From: Treponema sp. UBA1798
GTDB lineage: Bacteria > Spirochaetota > Spirochaetia > Treponematales > Treponemataceae
Reading direction: 5' to 3'
Assembly: GCA_002319875.1 (NCBI GenBank)
Contig: DCFS01000183.1
Coordinates: forward strand, 533-23,372
Length of the DNA: 22,840 nucleotides
In this document: piece after piece, positions 14,813-22,218 of the stretch
Position numbering within the stretch: the first letter of the stretch is position 1
How the letters are laid out: the number at the start of each line of letters is the position of its first letter
Position numbers and translations under genes: made by a program
The notes under the pieces: model-generated
What the model was told of the DNA's origin: nothing
The model's input: only the letters and a program-made list of their open reading frames with translations
Databases searched by the model: none

Positions 14813-15526
14813 ATGTCTAATGAGGTTTTACTGATTCTCTCTCTCATACTTTCGTTCGGCGGACTGTTTGTTTTCTTTTTCCTTTGGGGGAAGGCCGGTA
14901 TATTCAGCTGGACGGTAATAGCAACGATAACTGCAAATATTGAAGTACTCATCCTGGTACGCGCGTTCGGTATGGAACAGACACTCGGTAACACACTGTT
15001 TGCATCCAGCTTTTTGGCGACAGACTTTCTGAGTGAAAATTATGGCAAAAAAGATGCTGACAGAGCAGTTTACATCGGGATAGGAACATCAGTTATCTTT
15101 ATCATTCTTACCCGTATGTGGCTGTTGTATACTCCCTCCGGAAATGACTGGGTATCGCCTGCAATAAGAACCGTTTTCTCAAATACACCGAGGATTATGG
15201 GTGTCAGTCTTGCCGGTTATGCAGTTTCGGAATTGTTCGACGTATGGTCATATCACAAATGGTGGAATTACACGACAAAAAAAACCGGGGACAGCAGCCG
15301 TTTTTTATGGCTCCGTAACAATATTTCAACAATGTCTGCACAACTCATAAATATTGTTCTATTCAATTTCGGAGCCTTCTGGGGAATGTATCCGCTGCCT
15401 ACACTTATTTCAATAACCGTTTCCTGCTATATCATATACATTTTTACAAGCCTGCTCGATACGCCCTTTCTGTATGCTGCCCGATGGATGTATGGAAAGA
15501 AAGTCAAAAAAAACATTGACAACTGA
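14813..15526 (+). CDS. VUT/YhhQ-family queuosine precursor transporter
   Basis: A 237-aa integral membrane protein with about six hydrophobic segments. It belongs to the VUT (DUF165/YhhQ) family, shown by the ASSFLATDFLSENYGKKDADRAVYIG block (about residues 62-87), which holds the conserved TD and SE-YGKK residues, and by conserved charged and aromatic positions in the later helices (AVSELFDVWSYHKWW, SSRFLWLRNNISTM). YhhQ of E. coli imports queuosine precursors (preQ0/preQ1) for tRNA modification. The upstream preQ1-I-type aptamer independently supports preQ1 or a related base as substrate. The ATG has an AGGGG ribosome binding site. No queuosine synthesis gene is visible here, which fits salvage but does not prove it. 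Confidence 0.88.
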   Translation: MSNEVLLILSLILSFGGLFVFFFLWGKAGIFSWTVIATITANIEVLILVRAFGMEQTLGNTLFASSFLATDFLSENYGKKDADRAVYIGIGTSVIFIILTRMWLLYTPSGNDWVSPAIRTVFSNTPRIMGVSLAGYAVSELFDVWSYHKWWNYTTKKTGDSSRFLWLRNNISTMSAQLINIVLFNFGAFWGMYPLPTLISITVSCYIIYIFTSLLDTPFLYAARWMYGKKVKKNIDN

Positions 15527-15545
15527 CAGAGAGCGCCTTTATCAT
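15516..15545 (+). promoter_or_regulatory. Promoter for the EF-G-like gene, starting inside the transporter gene
   Basis: A perfect TTGACA (15516-15521), made of the last codons of the transporter gene, an 18-nt spacer and TATCAT (15540-15545). Transcription from ~15552 would give a ~14-nt leader containing AAGAGGTAAAGG and would free this gene from the upstream riboswitch. Confidence 0.6.
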
Positions 15546-15565
15546 GATTGTCAAGAGGTAAAGGT

Positions 15566-17653
15566 ATGGATTTTGAAACGAGAGATATACGGAATGTGAC
15601 TATTGCCGGCCACGGCCAGACGGGAAAAACAACGTTACTTGAACACCTGCTTTTTGCCGGGAATGTAATTCCAAAGCCGGCGCAGGTAGATTCAGGAAAA
15701 ACGGTAAGTGGTAATTCACCTGAAGAAATCGGCCGGCACATCTCCATTTATGCAACCCTTGCCCATGCAGTCTGGAAAAATAAAATAATCAATATCTGGG
15801 ATACACCCGGTTCCTCTGATTTCGTTGGAGAAGTGATCTCTGCTTTCCGTTCAAGCGAATTTGCTATCATGCTTGTTGATTCCCGAACCGGTGCCCAGAT
15901 AGAAACAGTAAAACTCTGGCGCGATCTCGACCGGCGGAGTAAACCGCGTCTTGTATTTATGAATCACGTTGAAGATCCGAGGGGAAACATCAGTGCCTCC
16001 AATCAGGACATTCATGATAAATTCAATGTCGAAGTTTGTCCCGTGACACTTCCAATGGGGACAGGTCCTTCATACAAAGGAGTTATCGATATACTTCACG
16101 GCAAGGCATATTTCAAACCAGAAAACGGATCCAGGGAAACGGCAGCAGCAATACCGCAGGAATATCAGCATATATATACCGATGCACGAAGCATACTGGC
16201 AGGTTCCGCCGCAGAAGGCGACGATGATCTGCTTGTTAAATTCATAGACGAAGGAGAACTGACAGACGATGAAATAATATACGGCCTGAAAAATGCTTTT
16301 GCCGGTAACCGGGTTGTCCCCAGTTTTTCAGGAGATCCACTTGGAAATTCAGGCCTCATTCCATTGCTCGATTTCATCTCCGACATAGCCCCCTCTCCTC
16401 TCGGACGGCTTGAAACAGCAGTCACCGCAGGAGGAGAAACTTCTATTGTAAAAATAGATGCTGGCAATCCGTTCAGCGCGCTTACCGTCAAAACAGCCGG
16501 CGATCAGTTCAGCGGACGGCTTTCATATCTCAAAGTACTTTCAGGCTCTCTTACATCTGACTGTGAAATAACAAATATTACCCAAAAAAGAAAAGAAAAA
16601 ATCGGTAAACTGTACCGGTGCCAGGGGAAAAAGCTGGATGAAGTAAAAAAAATCAGCGCTGGTGATGTCTGTATTGCGGTAAAACTGCCATATACACAAA
16701 CCAGCGATACGCTGTCACAAAGCCCCGATATGCTTGCATACAAACCCCTTCGTCATCCAGAGCCGGTATATTCCATTGCAGTATCGATCAGCGATAAAAA
16801 AGCAGAAGCAAAAATATCAGATCTTCTTGTAAAAGCCGCAGAGACAGACAGGACTGTAACATTTCACTATAACTCGGAAACCAGGCAGAATGTGCTGAGC
16901 GGAATGGGTGAGCTTCAGTTGAATATCATTCTTGACCGGATACGTACTGATACAGGAATAGAAATTGCAACATCAGTTCCCAGGGTGGCATACAGGGAGA
17001 CCGTCCAGCGGAAGGCGGAAGCGGAATACACACATAAAAAACAGTCAGGCGGGCACGGACAATATGCAAAAGTAGTCTTATCAGTACAACCGCTTTCCCG
17101 CGGCGAAACATACAAATTCACCAATGCCGTATTCGGAGGTTCAATTCCGAAAAATTATATCCCTGGTGTTGAAAAAGGTGTAAAACAGGCAATGGAACAC
17201 GGCGTACTGGCCGGATATCCCGTAGTCGATGTCGATGTCACCATACTGGACGGTAAAGATCATCCCGTTGACTCGTCGGATCTTGCATTCCAGATTGCAG
17301 CGCGGAATGCATTTTCCGACGCAACGCGCAATGCCGGCCCGATACTTCTGGAACCAGTCATGAATCTTTCCGTGTGGGCCGATACAAAATATCTCGGGGA
17401 CATTATGTCAGATCTTTCTTCACGCCGCGGCAGGATACTCGGACAAAATACAATAGGCAGCGGTATTGAAGAAATCCGCGCACAAGTACCGCAGGCAGAA
17501 CTTCTGCGCTATGCAATAGACCTGCGTTCCATTACCAGTTCTACGGGAAGTTTTGAAACGTCGTTTGATCATTATGATCCGATCAGCGGGAAACTGGCTG
17601 ATACCGTAATCGCATCTGCAAAAGAATTCCGTGCAGAAGAAGCTGCGAATTAA
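15566..17653 (+). CDS. EF-G-like translational GTPase with an altered G4 motif
   Basis: A 695-aa protein with the full EF-G layout: GTPase domain, domain II, and domains III-V. P-loop GHGQTGKT is at residues 15-22 and DTPG (G3) at 79-82. Domain III has GMGELQLNIILDRI. Domain IV has HKKQSGGHGQYAKV and the tip segment GYPVVDVDVTILDGKDHPVDSS, well conserved with EF-G. The G4 motif, normally NKxD, reads NHVE (133-136), so guanine recognition may be weakened. I set the start at 15566 behind AAGAGGTAAAGG; an upstream in-frame TTG is less likely. It is not tuf/rps-linked, so it is probably the accessory EF-G-like paralogue common in spirochaetes rather than the main fusA. The exact role is unknown. 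Confidence 0.9.
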   Translation: MDFETRDIRNVTIAGHGQTGKTTLLEHLLFAGNVIPKPAQVDSGKTVSGNSPEEIGRHISIYATLAHAVWKNKIINIWDTPGSSDFVGEVISAFRSSEFAIMLVDSRTGAQIETVKLWRDLDRRSKPRLVFMNHVEDPRGNISASNQDIHDKFNVEVCPVTLPMGTGPSYKGVIDILHGKAYFKPENGSRETAAAIPQEYQHIYTDARSILAGSAAEGDDDLLVKFIDEGELTDDEIIYGLKNAFAGNRVVPSFSGDPLGNSGLIPLLDFISDIAPSPLGRLETAVTAGGETSIVKIDAGNPFSALTVKTAGDQFSGRLSYLKVLSGSLTSDCEITNITQKRKEKIGKLYRCQGKKLDEVKKISAGDVCIAVKLPYTQTSDTLSQSPDMLAYKPLRHPEPVYSIAVSISDKKAEAKISDLLVKAAETDRTVTFHYNSETRQNVLSGMGELQLNIILDRIRTDTGIEIATSVPRVAYRETVQRKAEAEYTHKKQSGGHGQYAKVVLSVQPLSRGETYKFTNAVFGGSIPKNYIPGVEKGVKQAMEHGVLAGYPVVDVDVTILDGKDHPVDSSDLAFQIAARNAFSDATRNAGPILLEPVMNLSVWADTKYLGDIMSDLSSRRGRILGQNTIGSGIEEIRAQVPQAELLRYAIDLRSITSSTGSFETSFDHYDPISGKLADTVIASAKEFRAEEAAN

Positions 17654-17674
17654 GGAACCATCACTCTACTGAAA

Positions 17675-17772
17675 ACAGGGGGAGGGGTAGAAGATCTCTA
17701 AAAATACCGCACTCAGGATTTAAGTCTCTTCATTCGCCGCGGAGGGCGGAATATTCTTCCCCCTCCCTCTGT
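17675..17772. repeat. Long imperfect inverted repeat between the EF-G-like gene and manA
   Basis: ACAGGGGGAGGGGTAGAAG (17675-17693) is nearly complementary to CTTCCCCCTCCCTCTGT (17756-17772). The enclosed ~60 nt contain a smaller hairpin (ATTCGCC ... GGCGGAAT, about 17732-17752). The purine-rich GGGGGAGGGG arm is unusual in this AT-leaning background. It may end transcription from both sides, although the T tracts are poor. Confidence 0.5.
17695..17743 (-). repeat. Intergenic repeat, copy A (downstream of manA)
   Basis: The segment from 17695 matches copy B at 19632 without gaps for at least 29 nt (23 identities by eye; shared core ATACCGCA and ATTTAA). Similarity fades over the next 20 nt. 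On the minus strand it lies about 50 nt past the manA stop. Confidence 0.55.
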
Positions 17773-17795
17773 ACGAATAAAAACAGAACGACTGG

Positions 17796-18611
17796 TTACC
17801 TGGCGGCTCCGTCGTTACAACGGATGCGCATCAGACTTACATGTCCTTCGACGGTAACTTTCTCACCGGGAGCTATGGCAAATATATCCTCCGGCTTTAC
17901 CGGGAAAGATTCTTCCATCCCGGAAGTCTTTACGGTTCCTTCCCCACTGACTGCAAAAAGAAGCTGCCAGTCGGACGGCCTACTCCCCGGAGTTGCATAC
18001 ATACTGTATCCGCCGTTTACGTCTACACGTTCCAGTGAAAAATACTGGCATTCAAACTCTCCGGGAAACTGCTCTACAGACCTCATACCGTCATTTTTTA
18101 TTACCTGCAGAGCTTTTTCAACATGCAGTTCTCGAGGCCGCCCCCAATCGTACAACCGGTAGGTAATATTCGAAGACTGCTGCGTTTCAAGCAGCCGCAA
18201 ACCTCCACCGATGGCATGAACGGTTCCCGCAGGTATATAAATAAAATCACCAGTATGGACGGGAAGAAAACGGAGGTAATCCTCCAGATTTTTATTCCGG
18301 ATGGCTTCACGAAGCGTATCTGCTGAATACACTCCGTTAAGGCCGTAAACAAGTTGCGCTCCAGGTTTTGCGTCAAGTACATACCAGCATTCCGTCTTTC
18401 CCCGGGCATGTTCGAGGCGGGCAGCTGCTTCATCATCAGGATGCACCTGAACCGAAAGCGTTGCATCTGCCTGAATAACCTTTACCAGAAGAGGATAGTC
18501 GCCATTAATAGCTGCATGAAAATCTTCCTGCATACCATCAGGATGCGTTGAGGCTATCCACTGTTCATAACCCCATATTTTTTTTGACAAAACAGCAGTT
18601 AATTTAAGCAC
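17796..18611 (-). CDS. manA: Mannose-6-phosphate isomerase (short class I type)
   Basis: A 271-aa cupin-fold, zinc-dependent enzyme interconverting mannose 6-phosphate and fructose 6-phosphate. Zinc-ligand segments are SVQVHPDDE (Gln, His), KTECWYVLD (Glu) and AGTVHAIGGGLRLLETQQ (His). KIWGYEQW at the N-terminus and TYRLYDWGR are further family landmarks. It is shorter than E. coli ManA (~391 aa), as is usual for the Bacillus-like form. The start is GTG at 18611, preceded by GGGAAAAG and only 4 bp after the upstream nucleotidyltransferase stop, so the two genes form one operon. It can channel mannose into glycolysis or make mannose 6-phosphate for surface sugars. Confidence 0.9.
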   Translation of the reverse strand: MLKLTAVLSKKIWGYEQWIASTHPDGMQEDFHAAINGDYPLLVKVIQADATLSVQVHPDDEAAARLEHARGKTECWYVLDAKPGAQLVYGLNGVYSADTLREAIRNKNLEDYLRFLPVHTGDFIYIPAGTVHAIGGGLRLLETQQSSNITYRLYDWGRPRELHVEKALQVIKNDGMRSVEQFPGEFECQYFSLERVDVNGGYSMYATPGSRPSDWQLLFAVSGEGTVKTSGMEESFPVKPEDIFAIAPGEKVTVEGHVSLMRIRCNDGAAR

Positions 18612-18615
18612 TTCG

Positions 18616-19524
18616 TTACTTTTCCCATAAATGTGAAGGATAATAGCCAGAAGATATCTTTTTGACTATTTCAGCTTTTACAATTTCACGATCCTGCGGA
18701 TACGTCATACCAAACCAGCTTTCTGTCGACGTAAAGAATCTGATGGCACCTTTGCCGGATGAAATGATTTCACTAGCCGCGACAGGAAGAAGCGCCTCCG
18801 CCTTTTCATCCGCCGCATTCGCAGAAATAAATTTTTCCCAGTACTGTCCGAATTCATTGAAGACCGATGGGCAGAATCCGAACAGATTCATACTTACCCA
18901 CTCTTTTCCGGTCATTTTAACTTTAGTATCACCGATAACACTGATTATCTCATCACCTTCATACGATATTTTAAGGTTTTCGACAATTTTCTCAAGATAC
19001 CCATCTTTTACAGTACATACACCGCGTGAAACTGACCCACTGCGGCTCATTGTGTTACCCAGCACGTAGCCGACCATCGCATGCTCAGTACAGTTATTGC
19101 AGACATCTGAAAGATAATCTCCCAGAGTTTTTATGGCATCGCGCCCATAATAATCATCAGCATTGATTACCGCAAAGGGAGCCTTGATAACATCCCGCGC
19201 ACATAACACGGCATGCACAGTTCCCCAAGGTTTTACACGAGACGCCGCCGCCGCTGACTGTTCAGCTGTAAGCAGAGATTCTCGTGTCTGGAAAACATAG
19301 GAAGCCTCAAAATTCCGGGCGACACGGTCGAACAGTCGTTCCCGGAAATCTGTTTCTATATCTTTCCGTATAATATATACCACATTTCCGAATCCGCTTT
19401 TTTTTGCGTCATACGTTGCATAATCGAGCAGACATTCGTTATGAAGTCCCACTCCGTCTATCTGTTTAACTCCGCCATAACGGCTGCCCATTCCGGCCGC
19501 CAGTACCAACAATGTCGGTTTCAT
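18616..19524 (-). CDS. Sugar-phosphate nucleotidyltransferase, specificity unknown
   Basis: A 302-aa GT-A-fold nucleotidyltransferase. The N-terminal nucleotide-binding motif is LVLAAGMGSRYGGVKQID, a G-x-G-x-R type with a downstream lysine. The metal-binding aspartates are in INADDYYGRDA (about residue 110). Such enzymes join NTP and a sugar 1-phosphate to give NDP-sugar and pyrophosphate. The set of motifs resembles the uncharacterised nucleotidyltransferase group near GalU/RfbA more than classic GDP-mannose pyrophosphorylase. I place the start at 19524 behind GAGAGG; a longer in-frame version from 19572 would add 16 hydrophobic residues without a ribosome binding site. Coupling to manA hints at hexose activation; the substrate is not determined. 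Confidence 0.85.
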   Translation of the reverse strand: MKPTLLVLAAGMGSRYGGVKQIDGVGLHNECLLDYATYDAKKSGFGNVVYIIRKDIETDFRERLFDRVARNFEASYVFQTRESLLTAEQSAAAASRVKPWGTVHAVLCARDVIKAPFAVINADDYYGRDAIKTLGDYLSDVCNNCTEHAMVGYVLGNTMSRSGSVSRGVCTVKDGYLEKIVENLKISYEGDEIISVIGDTKVKMTGKEWVSMNLFGFCPSVFNEFGQYWEKFISANAADEKAEALLPVAASEIISSGKGAIRFFTSTESWFGMTYPQDREIVKAEIVKKISSGYYPSHLWEK

Positions 19525-19554
19525 ACAACACCTCTCATAAATAAAAGAGCTGAA

Positions 19555-19591
19555 AGTATATAATGTTACCACTAAATATCAGTCTTGTAAA
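19555..19591 (-). promoter_or_regulatory. Possible promoter of the nucleotidyltransferase-manA operon
   Basis: On the minus strand TTTACA (19591-19586), 17 nt, TAACAT; a closer TATACT (19560-19555) is an alternative -10. Both leave a leader of about 25-40 nt with the GAGAGG site. Neither is strong. Confidence 0.4.
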
Positions 19592-19631
19592 GAAATAATC
19601 AACAATCACCGCATACCGCAGGATACGTCAG

Positions 19632-19680
19632 TCTCCAAAGATACCGCAGTCGTAATTTAATCCCCTTTATACGATCCGGG
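19632..19680 (-). repeat. Intergenic repeat, copy B (downstream of deoD)
   Basis: Partner of copy A at 17695. It lies about 45 nt past the deoD stop on the minus strand, nearly the same offset as copy A from manA. The minus strand also shows CTGCGGTAT twice (about 19640-19649 and 19613-19622). A small TCCCC/GGGGA stem flanks its deoD-proximal edge. Confidence 0.55.
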
Positions 19681-19723
19681 GGACATGATATAATTTCTCC
19701 GCACAAATACGAACAATACAAAA

Positions 19724-20431
19724 TCAGTTCTGCATTGCGGCTGTTTCAAGCGCTACCTGCATCATATTTTTGAATGACAGCTGCCGTTCTTCCGCCGTCG
19801 TTGCTTCCCCGGTAACGATATGATCGCTTACCGTCAATATTGCAAGCGCCTTTCTGCCGAATTTTGCTGCAAGCGTATATAATTCGGCAGCTTCCATTTC
19901 AACTCCCAGAACACCATATTTTGCCCAAAGTTTCCAGTTTTGATTCTCATCATAAAAAAGGTCACTGGATACGCAGGGACCGACATGAAAATTAATTCCC
20001 ATCTTTCCGGCAACAGTATAGGCAGAAAGGAGCAGGCTGAAATCAGCCGACGGTGCAAAATGCAAATTTCCGAACCGCTGATTCAACAACGATGAATCAG
20101 AACATGCAGCGTTTACAAGAATTGTATCCCTGATCTTTATGGAATCATGAATTGAACCGCAGGTACCAATACGAATAGCAGTTTTGACACCATAGAACTG
20201 GAACAATTCGTTTACATAAATTGACAGGGACGGCTGCCCCATACCGGTTCCCTGAACAGAAATTTTCTTACCCTTATATGTGCCGGTATATCCATACATG
20301 CCGCGGACTTCATTATAACAGACAGCATTTTCTAAAAAATTCTCCGCAATAAATTTTGCCCTTAGAGGATCTCCCGGCAGCAAAACCGACGGAGCTACAG
20401 CACCTTCAGGTGCATTGATATGTGTACTCAT
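19724..20431 (-). CDS. deoD: Purine nucleoside phosphorylase (DeoD type)
   Basis: A 235-aa hexameric-type PNP that phosphorolyses purine (deoxy)nucleosides to base and (deoxy)ribose 1-phosphate for salvage. Family landmarks are MSTHINA (active-site His), LLPGDPLRAK and NEVRGM (phosphate-binding Arg), RIGTCGS (phosphate Arg and Ser), GVEMEAAELY (ribose-binding Met-Glu) and VSDHIVTGE. D203 and R216 correspond to E. coli Asp204/Arg217, which allow both adenosine and 6-oxopurine substrates. The N-terminal match fixes the start. No Shine-Dalgarno is present, and an extended -10 ends 6 nt before the ATG. It is 115 bp downstream of malQ. Confidence 0.95.
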   Translation of the reverse strand: MSTHINAPEGAVAPSVLLPGDPLRAKFIAENFLENAVCYNEVRGMYGYTGTYKGKKISVQGTGMGQPSLSIYVNELFQFYGVKTAIRIGTCGSIHDSIKIRDTILVNAACSDSSLLNQRFGNLHFAPSADFSLLLSAYTVAGKMGINFHVGPCVSSDLFYDENQNWKLWAKYGVLGVEMEAAELYTLAAKFGRKALAILTVSDHIVTGEATTAEERQLSFKNMMQVALETAAMQN

Positions 20432-20437
20432 AAGCCG

Positions 20438-20446
20438 ATTATACCA
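20438..20446 (-). promoter_or_regulatory. Extended -10 promoter of deoD, predicted leaderless
   Basis: On the minus strand TGGTATAAT (20446-20438) is a TGn plus consensus -10. TGTACA at 20465-20460 is a 4/6 match to the -35 with a 16-nt spacer. Six nt separate TATAAT from the ATG, putting the start at the A of the initiation codon. Confidence 0.7.
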
Positions 20447-20546
20447 TACTTACAAAAAATGTACACCAAAGCCAGCCGCTTACTACTATTGATTACGTTC
20501 CCAGTAACTTCACTATGTATCCGGCCTTCCCTGTGCCGCAGTAAAA

Positions 20547-22142
20547 TCAGTGTTGCTTTCCGCTAATATTTCGACCGTACAAATCGGAAATAATAGCAAG
20601 TTTTTCCGACTCACATTTCCCCGGCAGTTTTTTATCCATGCGCCAGGTCCAGTTCGCTCCTGTCGTCGAGGGGGTATTCATACGTCCCTCGTGTCCGACC
20701 CCCAGTATATCCTGCATCGGAATAACAGTAAAAGCAGCAGTAGAAGCGAATGCGGCCGTTATCATTTTCCGGCGCAAGTCACCTGTTTTCATCAATTCTA
20801 CTGCACGAGCCGCATTTATATCGGTTCCCGTCATATAGCTGGCAACAAGACGAAGCTGTCTTACAGGAACTGATTCAAGCCATCCCTGCAATGTATCATT
20901 GTCATGCGTGCCGGTATATACGATGCAATCGGAATTATACATATGCGGCAGGAACGAATTAACCATGCCGTTGTGCTTTGCCTCGACAGGATCAAAGGCA
21001 AACTGAAGCACTTTCATACCGGGAAAACCACAATAAGTACGGAGCTTTATGACTTCATCAGTAATAAGCCCCAGATCTTCTGCAATAACAGGAAGATCCT
21101 GTCCTGCACTTTTTTTCAGCGCCTCGAATAAATCTTTTCCCGGACCGGACATCCATTTCCCTTTTACAGCAGTCTTTTCACCATACGGTACCGACCAGTA
21201 TGCTTCAAAACCACGGAAATGATCTATCCTCAGATAATCAACCATCGACAATATATGCATGATACGTCTGATCCACCATTCATATCCATTCTTCTTCATT
21301 GCATCCCAGTTATATAGCGGATTCCCCCACAACTGGCCTGTAGCGCTGAAATAATCAGGAGGAACGCCTGCGACTTTTACCGGAACACCGTGGCTGTCAA
21401 GCAAAAAGAGTTTCTGGTTCGACCATACATCGGCAGAATCGGGAGCCACAAAAATGGGAATATCACCGATTATGGAAATACCGTTTCTATTGGCATACGT
21501 TTTCAGCTCATGCCACTGGTCAAAGAAAAAAAATTGTATGGTTTTCACAATTTCTGTTTCCAGAATATGAGAATCATTCCATTCAACAAGAGCCCTTTCA
21601 TTACAGGCAGCAAGTTCTTCCGGCCACGATCTGTACCAGATACCATCCAGTTTTTTCTTCTGTGCGGCGGCATCATAATATTCTTTTATCGTCATGAACG
21701 ATGCATACTTGTCAAGCCAGAATGAATTAGCTTCTTTAAAAGCATGGTAAGCATCCTTATCGGCAACAGTACCGCTTTTAATAAACCATAAAGCAGCCTG
21801 CCTCAATACCGGCATTTTCCACCATACGACAGAACCATAGTCTACAGGTCCCTCACTTCGTATATATTCCGGCGGCAGAATCGACACCGCTTCAGCGCGT
21901 CCCTTTTCTACAAGATATTCAAGATCAATAAGAAGCGGATTCCCGGCATACGTTGAAAATGATGCATACGGAGAGTCGCCATAGCCGGTAGGGCCAAGCG
22001 GAAGAACCTGCCAAAGGGACTGTCCGGCAGAAACGAGCCAGTCGACAAAAGAATATGCGCATCGGCCAAGCGTTCCGATTCCCGGAGTACCAGATAACGA
22101 TGTCGGATGAAGCAGAATCCCACTGCGTCTTTGAAACACCAT
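20547..22142 (-). CDS. malQ: 4-alpha-glucanotransferase (amylomaltase)
   Basis: A 531-aa GH77 enzyme that transfers alpha-1,4-glucan segments between maltodextrins and releases glucose. N-terminal RRSGILLHPTSLSG and WQVLPLGPTGYGDSPY are family signatures. The nucleophile is D307 in LRIDHFRGF. The acid/base is E355 in VIAEDLGLIT. GTHDNDT supplies the third carboxylate. PSTTGANWTWRM near the C-terminus is also conserved. Length matches the bacterial/plant short form. The ATG at 22142 agrees with family N-termini but has no proper ribosome binding site (AGG sits 2 nt before it). The -10 is right next to the ATG, and an 18-bp palindrome lies upstream. Confidence 0.95.
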   Translation of the reverse strand: MVFQRRSGILLHPTSLSGTPGIGTLGRCAYSFVDWLVSAGQSLWQVLPLGPTGYGDSPYASFSTYAGNPLLIDLEYLVEKGRAEAVSILPPEYIRSEGPVDYGSVVWWKMPVLRQAALWFIKSGTVADKDAYHAFKEANSFWLDKYASFMTIKEYYDAAAQKKKLDGIWYRSWPEELAACNERALVEWNDSHILETEIVKTIQFFFFDQWHELKTYANRNGISIIGDIPIFVAPDSADVWSNQKLFLLDSHGVPVKVAGVPPDYFSATGQLWGNPLYNWDAMKKNGYEWWIRRIMHILSMVDYLRIDHFRGFEAYWSVPYGEKTAVKGKWMSGPGKDLFEALKKSAGQDLPVIAEDLGLITDEVIKLRTYCGFPGMKVLQFAFDPVEAKHNGMVNSFLPHMYNSDCIVYTGTHDNDTLQGWLESVPVRQLRLVASYMTGTDINAARAVELMKTGDLRRKMITAAFASTAAFTVIPMQDILGVGHEGRMNTPSTTGANWTWRMDKKLPGKCESEKLAIISDLYGRNISGKQH

Positions 22143-22147
22143 ACCTA

Positions 22148-22156
22148 ATCATATCA
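22148..22156 (-). promoter_or_regulatory. Extended -10 promoter of malQ, predicted leaderless
   Basis: On the minus strand TGATATGAT (22156-22148) is a TGn plus TATGAT. TTGTTG lies 17 nt upstream as a weak -35. Five nt separate the -10 from the ATG. Confidence 0.5.
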
Positions 22157-22171
22157 TGGGAAATGAAAAAC

Positions 22172-22189
22172 AACAACAAATTCGTTGTT
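22172..22189. promoter_or_regulatory. 18-bp near-perfect palindrome upstream of malQ
   Basis: AACAACAAATTCGTTGTT has 6-bp arms AACAAC/GTTGTT around a nearly symmetric AAATTC centre (16 of 18 positions symmetric). It covers the -35 position of the malQ promoter and lies between malQ and the upstream gene's stop. It is a good operator candidate; as a terminator it lacks G+C and a T tract. Confidence 0.5.
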
Positions 22190-22218
22190 ATACCATGAAA
22201 TATGATTCCTCTCTGTTT

